DNA of 64,000 bases, taken from contig NZ_CP091854.1 in the NCBI RefSeq assembly GCF_022059845.1, positions 1 through 64,000 on the forward strand, given 5' to 3'. The DNA is from Terrirubrum flagellatum (GTDB lineage: Bacteria; Pseudomonadota; Alphaproteobacteria; Rhizobiales; Beijerinckiaceae). The notes under the pieces were generated by a model, which ran no database searches, was not told the DNA's origin, and was given only the letters and a program-made list of their open reading frames with translations. The position numbers and the translations under genes were made by a program. Positions 60,268-64,000 of this stretch are shown here, in pieces (position 1 is the first letter of the stretch; the number at the start of each line of letters is the position of its first letter).

Positions 60268-61410
60268 GTGACCTCGGATTTGCACGCGCACAGGCCTCTC
60301 TCCGGCCTTCTCGTGGTCGCGCTGGAGCAGGCGGTCGCCGCGCCCTATTGCTCCTCGCGACTGGCGGACGCCGGCGCGCGCGTCATCAAGATCGAACGCG
60401 CCGAGGGCGATTTCGCGCGCGGCTATGACACGTCCGTGAATGGTCTCGCGAGCTATTTCGTCTGGCTCAATCGCGGCAAGGAGAGCCTTGTCGCCGACAT
60501 CAAGAACGACGCTGACGCCGCCCTGCTGCATCGCCTGCTTGGGAAGGCCGATGTGTTCATCCAGAATCTGGCGCCAGGCGCCGCGGCGCGCGCCGGCTTC
60601 GGCTCGGATGAATTGCGCAGGCGTTATAACAGGCTGATCACGGTCGACATCACAGGCTATGGCTCAGGCCACGCCTATGAGGAGATGAAGGCCTATGATC
60701 TCCTCGTGCAGGCCGAGAGCGGCTTGGCCGAAATCACCGGCCATCCCGCCGGCCCCGGCCGCGTTGGCGTCTCCGTCTGCGACATCGCCTGCGGCATGGC
60801 CGCTCATGCGGCCGTGCTCGAAGCCTTGGTCGCGCGCAGCGTCACGGGCGAAGGCGCGAAGCTTGAAGTGAGCCTGTTCGACGGCATGGCGGACTGGATG
60901 AATGTGCCGCTGCTGTATTTCGAGGGAACGGGCGTCGCGCCAAAACGCGTCGGCCTCGCGCATCCCTCTATTTGTCCTTACGGCGCCTTCGCGACGAAGG
61001 ACGAGAAGCTTGTGCTGATCTCGATCCAGAACGAGCGCGAATGGGCGAATTTCTGCAAGACCGTTCTGCGCGCGCCCGATCTTCCCGCGCAGTCAGGATT
61101 CGAAAGCAACACTGCGCGCGTGGCCAATCGCGCCGTCGTCGATGCGCGCGTCGCATCTGTCTTCGCCGAGATGACGCGCGAACGGGCGGCGTCGCTTCTG
61201 ACGGAAGCGGGAACGGCCTATGGCTTCGTCAATGGCCTCGATGATCTCGCGCATCATCCGGCGCTGCGCCGCGTTTCTATCAGCACGTCACGCGGCGACG
61301 CTTCCATCATCGCGCCGCCGGCGATCCGCAATGGACAGGCGCCGCGATTGGGCGCCGTGCCCGATATCGGCGAACATAATGCCGCGATTCGGCGCGAGTT
61401 CGCGGAATAG
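60268..61410 (+). CDS. CaiB/BaiF-type (class III) CoA-transferase
   Basis: 380 residues from a GTG with AGGAG ten bases upstream. N-terminal LSGLLVVALEQAVAAPYCSSRLADAGARV, then RGKESLVADIK, VFIQNLAPGAAARAGFG and the ITVDITGYG motif; class III family members use an Asp for acyl transfer, and the conserved Asp-containing stretch (YDLLVQAESG) is present near residue 144. Moves CoA between dicarboxylic or aromatic acids. First of a three-gene set with a dehydrogenase and a hydratase. Confidence 0.9.
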   Translation: MTSDLHAHRPLSGLLVVALEQAVAAPYCSSRLADAGARVIKIERAEGDFARGYDTSVNGLASYFVWLNRGKESLVADIKNDADAALLHRLLGKADVFIQNLAPGAAARAGFGSDELRRRYNRLITVDITGYGSGHAYEEMKAYDLLVQAESGLAEITGHPAGPGRVGVSVCDIACGMAAHAAVLEALVARSVTGEGAKLEVSLFDGMADWMNVPLLYFEGTGVAPKRVGLAHPSICPYGAFATKDEKLVLISIQNEREWANFCKTVLRAPDLPAQSGFESNTARVANRAVVDARVASVFAEMTRERAASLLTEAGTAYGFVNGLDDLAHHPALRRVSISTSRGDASIIAPPAIRNGQAPRLGAVPDIGEHNAAIRREFAE

Positions 61411-61424
61411 AAAGTGGAGAGCGC

Positions 61425-62594
61425 ATGAGCGAGACGCGGCCTGAGACGGAGTCCTGGAGCGACATCCGCGCGGAAGTCGCGAAGCTTTGCGCGCGATTCC
61501 CCGGCGACTACTGGCGCAAGCTTGATGAGACGCGTTCCTATCCCACGGAGTTCGTGAAAGCGCTGACGGAGAGCGGTTATCTCTCCGTGCTCATTCCGGA
61601 AGAATATGGCGGATCGGGCCTGCCGCTTTCCGCCGCCGCCGCGATTCTCGAAGAGATCCAGCGTCAGGGCTGCAACGGCGCGGCGTGTCATGCGCAGATG
61701 TATGTGATGGGTTCGATCCTGCGTCACGGCAGCGACGAGCAGAAGAAGCGCTATCTGCCGAAAGTGGCCGCGGGCGAATTGCGCTTGCAGGCGTTTGGCG
61801 TCACCGAGCCGACGAGCGGCACCGACACGACGGCGCTGCGCACCACCGCGCGTCGCGAGGGCGATCGCTACATCGTCAACGGGCAGAAGATCTGGACGAG
61901 CCGCGCCGAACATTCCGATCTCATGCTGCTGCTCGCGCGCACGACGCCGCGCGAGCAGACGGCGAAACGCACGGAGGGCCTGTCGACCTTCATCGTCGAC
62001 ATGCGCGCGACGCTCGGAAAAGGCCTGTCGATCCGGCCGATCCGCACCATGATGAATCACAATTCCTGCGAAGTGTTCTTCGACAATATGGAAGTTCCGG
62101 CCGAAAATCTCGTCGGCGAGGAAGGCAAGGGTTTCCGCTATATTCTCTCCGGCATGAACGCCGAGCGCATTTTGATCGCGGCGGAATGCGTCGGCGACGC
62201 GAAATGGTTCATTGAGAAGGCGTCGAATTATGCGCGCGAGCGCAATGTGTTCGGCCGACAGATCGGACAGAATCAGGGCGTACAGTTTCCGATCGCGCGC
62301 GCCTACGCCAATATGCGCGCGGCGGAGCTGATGGTGAAGGAGGCGCTGCGGCTTTACGAGTCCGGCGCCAATCCCGGCGCCGAGGCGAACATGGCGAAGA
62401 TGCTTAGCGCCGACGCGTCGTTCGAGGCGGCCAATGTGTGCGTGCAGACCCATGGCGGCTTCGGCTTCGCCGAGGAATATGATGTCGAGCGCAAATTCCG
62501 GGAGACGCGGCTCTATCAGGTGGCGCCGATCTCGACGAACCTCATCCTCTCCTTCCTCGCCGAGCATGTGCTGGGCATGCCGCGCTCCTACTGA
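61425..62594 (+). CDS. Acyl-CoA dehydrogenase
   Basis: 389 residues. FAD-binding signatures: FGVTEPTSGTDTTALRTTA (about 125-143), IWTSRAEHSDLMLLLART (about 156-173), the NVFGRQIGQNQGVQFPIA motif, and the C-terminal QTHGGFGFAEEYDVERKFRETRLY. The position of the catalytic Glu cannot be fixed by eye. Oxidises acyl-CoA to enoyl-CoA. Starts 15 bases after the CoA-transferase stop. Confidence 0.92.
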   Translation: MSETRPETESWSDIRAEVAKLCARFPGDYWRKLDETRSYPTEFVKALTESGYLSVLIPEEYGGSGLPLSAAAAILEEIQRQGCNGAACHAQMYVMGSILRHGSDEQKKRYLPKVAAGELRLQAFGVTEPTSGTDTTALRTTARREGDRYIVNGQKIWTSRAEHSDLMLLLARTTPREQTAKRTEGLSTFIVDMRATLGKGLSIRPIRTMMNHNSCEVFFDNMEVPAENLVGEEGKGFRYILSGMNAERILIAAECVGDAKWFIEKASNYARERNVFGRQIGQNQGVQFPIARAYANMRAAELMVKEALRLYESGANPGAEANMAKMLSADASFEAANVCVQTHGGFGFAEEYDVERKFRETRLYQVAPISTNLILSFLAEHVLGMPRSY

Positions 62595-62605
62595 CAAGAT
62601 TGCGC

Positions 62606-63457
62606 ATGTCGCTCGACATCGATCATCTCCGAAGCTGGATCGGCCGCACGGAAGAGGCGGAGGATGTGATCACGCCGCGTCTCGTCGCGGAATATGAGGC
62701 GACCTTCGCGCCGCATCTCGCCGAGGTCGGCGATGGCGAGGCGCCGCTCGGACTGCACTGGTGCCTCGCGCCGCCGATCCGGCCGATGAGCGAACTCGGG
62801 CCCGACGGCCATCCGGCCAAAGGCGGATTTCTCCCGCCGGTCCCCCTCCCCCGTCGCATGTGGGCCGGCGGCACGATCGAATATCGCGCGCCTTTGAAAG
62901 CGGGCGACCGCGTCGTCAGGCATTCGACCATCGAGGACGTGTCGGCGAAGATCGGCCGCACCGGCTCGCTCTGCTTCGTCGCCGTGCGCCACGAGATCGC
63001 GACGGCGCGAGGCCTCGCGTTGAGCGAGCGCCACGACATCGTCTATCGCGAGGCCAATGCGCCGGGCGCCGCGTCAGTGAAGCCGGAAGCGCCCCCGGCC
63101 GCGGCGGAGCGCGCCGACATTACCTGGACGGTCGAGGCGTCGCCCGTGCTGCTGTTCCGCTATTCCGCCATGACCTTCAACGGCCACCGCATCCATTACG
63201 ATCATCCCTATGTCACTGGGGTCGAGGGCTATGCCGGGCTGGTGGTGCACGGGCCGATCCAGTCGACGCTGTTGTTCAATCTCGCGGCGACGCTGGGCGA
63301 GAAACCTCCTGCCCTTTTCTCCTATCGCGGTCTCTCGCCGCTGACCGATGGCCCGGCGTTCCGGGTCGCCGCGCGCCGGGAAACGGATGGTCGCGTGACA
63401 GCCTGGACCGAGAGCGCCGACGGGCGGATCTGCATGCGCGCCGAGGCGTCGTTCTGA
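62606..63457 (+). CDS. MaoC-like hot-dog hydratase, mesaconyl-C4-CoA hydratase type
   Basis: 283 residues from ATG 62606 (TTG 62600 is possible). Double hot-dog form: an N-terminal part with GLHWCLAPPIRP and PPVPLPRRMWAGG, and a C-terminal part with MTFNGHRIHYDHPYV (about residues 190-204), the hydratase active-site segment. This layout is that of mesaconyl-C4-CoA hydratase and 3-methylfumaryl-CoA hydratase. Eleven bases after the dehydrogenase. Confidence 0.85.
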   Translation: MSLDIDHLRSWIGRTEEAEDVITPRLVAEYEATFAPHLAEVGDGEAPLGLHWCLAPPIRPMSELGPDGHPAKGGFLPPVPLPRRMWAGGTIEYRAPLKAGDRVVRHSTIEDVSAKIGRTGSLCFVAVRHEIATARGLALSERHDIVYREANAPGAASVKPEAPPAAAERADITWTVEASPVLLFRYSAMTFNGHRIHYDHPYVTGVEGYAGLVVHGPIQSTLLFNLAATLGEKPPALFSYRGLSPLTDGPAFRVAARRETDGRVTAWTESADGRICMRAEASF

Positions 63458-63500
63458 AGCCCGCTGGCGCTCGCGCTCGTCTGCTCACGCGCCAGGCAGA

Positions 63501-63516
63501 GTTGTACGCGAACAAC
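63501..63516. other. Candidate parS centromere of a repABC replicon
   Basis: The 16 bases GTTGTACGCGAACAAC fit the repABC parS pattern GTT-N4-GC-N4-AAC exactly and are palindromic except for the central A/A pair at positions 6 and 11. It lies 135 bases before the repA start in an otherwise gene-free stretch (63458-63635), a normal place for such a site. Confidence 0.65.
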
Positions 63517-63650
63517 CTTTCGCGCGCTCCACTGCGTTAACTTCTCGTTTACCCTAAATCGCTTGCTGGAATCCCAGAATCGGGTCTTATTCCGCTATCA
63601 GCGCTTTTTCGCACGGACAGCTCATTTTTCCGCAGATGCAGAGAGTTTCC

Positions 63651-64000
63651 ATGGCGGCGTCGACCGTAGCACAGCCAGAGGCGCCCGGCGATCTCCGGGC
63701 GCTTATCAACGCGGACGCCGCCGAGCTGTCCGCGCGGCTGCGCGCGCATCAGCTCCGCAACTTTCCGCCGCTGGCGCAGAAGACCATTCGCCGCTTCAGC
63801 CCCGGCGAGACGGCGAAATTCATCGGCATCCATGAGGGCTATCTCCGGCAGCTCGTCTCCGAGGGCAAGGGGCCTCCGGCGCAGCCGAACGGCCGGCGCA
63901 CTTATTCGGTCGAGGACATCGAGGAGCTGCGAGCGGCGCTCGACCAGGGGGCTAAGGGCGCGCGGCGCTATTCGCCGCGCCGCCGGGATGGCGAGGCGCT
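63651..64000 (+). CDS. repA: RepA plasmid-partitioning ATPase, N-terminal part (cut by window end)
   Basis: 116 codons visible. The opening INADAAELSARLRAHQ, KTIRRFSPGETAKFIGIHEGYLRQL and EGKGPPAQPNGRRTYSVEDI match the N-terminal DNA-binding part of RepA of repABC plasmids; the Walker ATPase part lies beyond the edge. ATG 63636 is in frame and could be the start instead. RepA works with RepB on parS sites to segregate the replicon and represses its own operon. RepB and RepC should follow downstream. Confidence 0.88.
   Translation, partial: MAASTVAQPEAPGDLRALINADAAELSARLRAHQLRNFPPLAQKTIRRFSPGETAKFIGIHEGYLRQLVSEGKGPPAQPNGRRTYSVEDIEELRAALDQGAKGARRYSPRRRDGEA

Noticed and set aside
61254-62597. 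A 447-codon open frame on the minus strand
   Set aside because: Antisense to the acyl-CoA dehydrogenase; composition artefact of high GC.
1-64000. CRISPR array, tRNA or rRNA genes
   Set aside because: No regularly spaced repeats and no recognisable tRNA or rRNA sequences were noticed on either strand.

Overview
The window is a GC-rich, gene-dense stretch of an alphaproteobacterial genome, most likely from the Hyphomicrobiales (Rhizobiales). Its right edge carries a parS-like palindrome (63501-63516) and the start of a repABC-type repA (from 63651). The DNA therefore probably belongs to a megaplasmid or chromid rather than the main chromosome. No tRNA, rRNA, CRISPR array or intact insertion sequence was seen.

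Layout: (1) 1-9362, plus strand: a complete oligopeptide-type ABC importer in one tight operon with a DpkA-like oxidoreductase, an enolase-superfamily enzyme, an ornithine-cyclodeaminase-like enzyme and a PhnD-like protein. (2) 9344-10300, minus: a fatty acid desaturase. (3) 10458-16161, plus: a corrinoid protein, a DUF1638 protein, a fusion of a virulence-factor domain with a ferredoxin/corrinoid-activator protein, a ketopantoate-reductase-like protein and a HisC-like aminotransferase. No corrinoid methyltransferase is present. (4) 25969 down to 16419, minus: a second importer (with a permease-ATPase fusion), then creatininase-like, RraA-like, GGT-like and 2-hydroxyacid dehydrogenase genes. 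(5) 26.3-30.5 kb: LysM-like protein, amidase, alkylsulfatase-like metallo-hydrolase and a WYL regulator. (6) 30.6-33.3 kb: ECF sigma/anti-sigma pair, divergent from a peptidoglycan-binding-like protein of lower GC, followed by a decayed IS3 orfA. (7) 34.0-43.3 kb: LysR regulator, FAD oxidoreductase, HCCA-isomerase-like protein, M19 dipeptidase homologue, a spermidine/putrescine-type ABC importer and an M81 (MlrC) protein. (8) 43.3-45.0 kb: a hypothetical protein and a GNAT. (9) 45.0-59.15 kb: IclR regulator divergent from M28 peptidase homologue, two tandem binding proteins, alpha/beta hydrolase, second GGT homologue, a third peptide importer and a CocE-type hydrolase. (10) 59.4-60.2 kb: a low-GC hypothetical gene. 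(11) 60.3-63.5 kb: CaiB-type CoA-transferase, acyl-CoA dehydrogenase and hot-dog hydratase.

The common plan is an importer fused by 4-bp overlaps to hydrolases and oxidoreductases that would break down what is imported, each set with its own regulator. Read by eye against family motifs, many of these enzymes lack residues normally considered catalytic or substrate-binding: the Ldh2-family enzyme, the glucarate-dehydratase-like enzyme, RraA, both GGTs, creatininase, M19 and M28. The Walker motifs of the ATPases and the motifs of the amidase, desaturase and metallo-beta-lactamase are intact. The replicon thus looks like a scavenging element whose enzymes are divergent subfamilies with unknown substrates. 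This, the corrinoid-activator fusion and the symmetric ECF promoter are the most promising leads.
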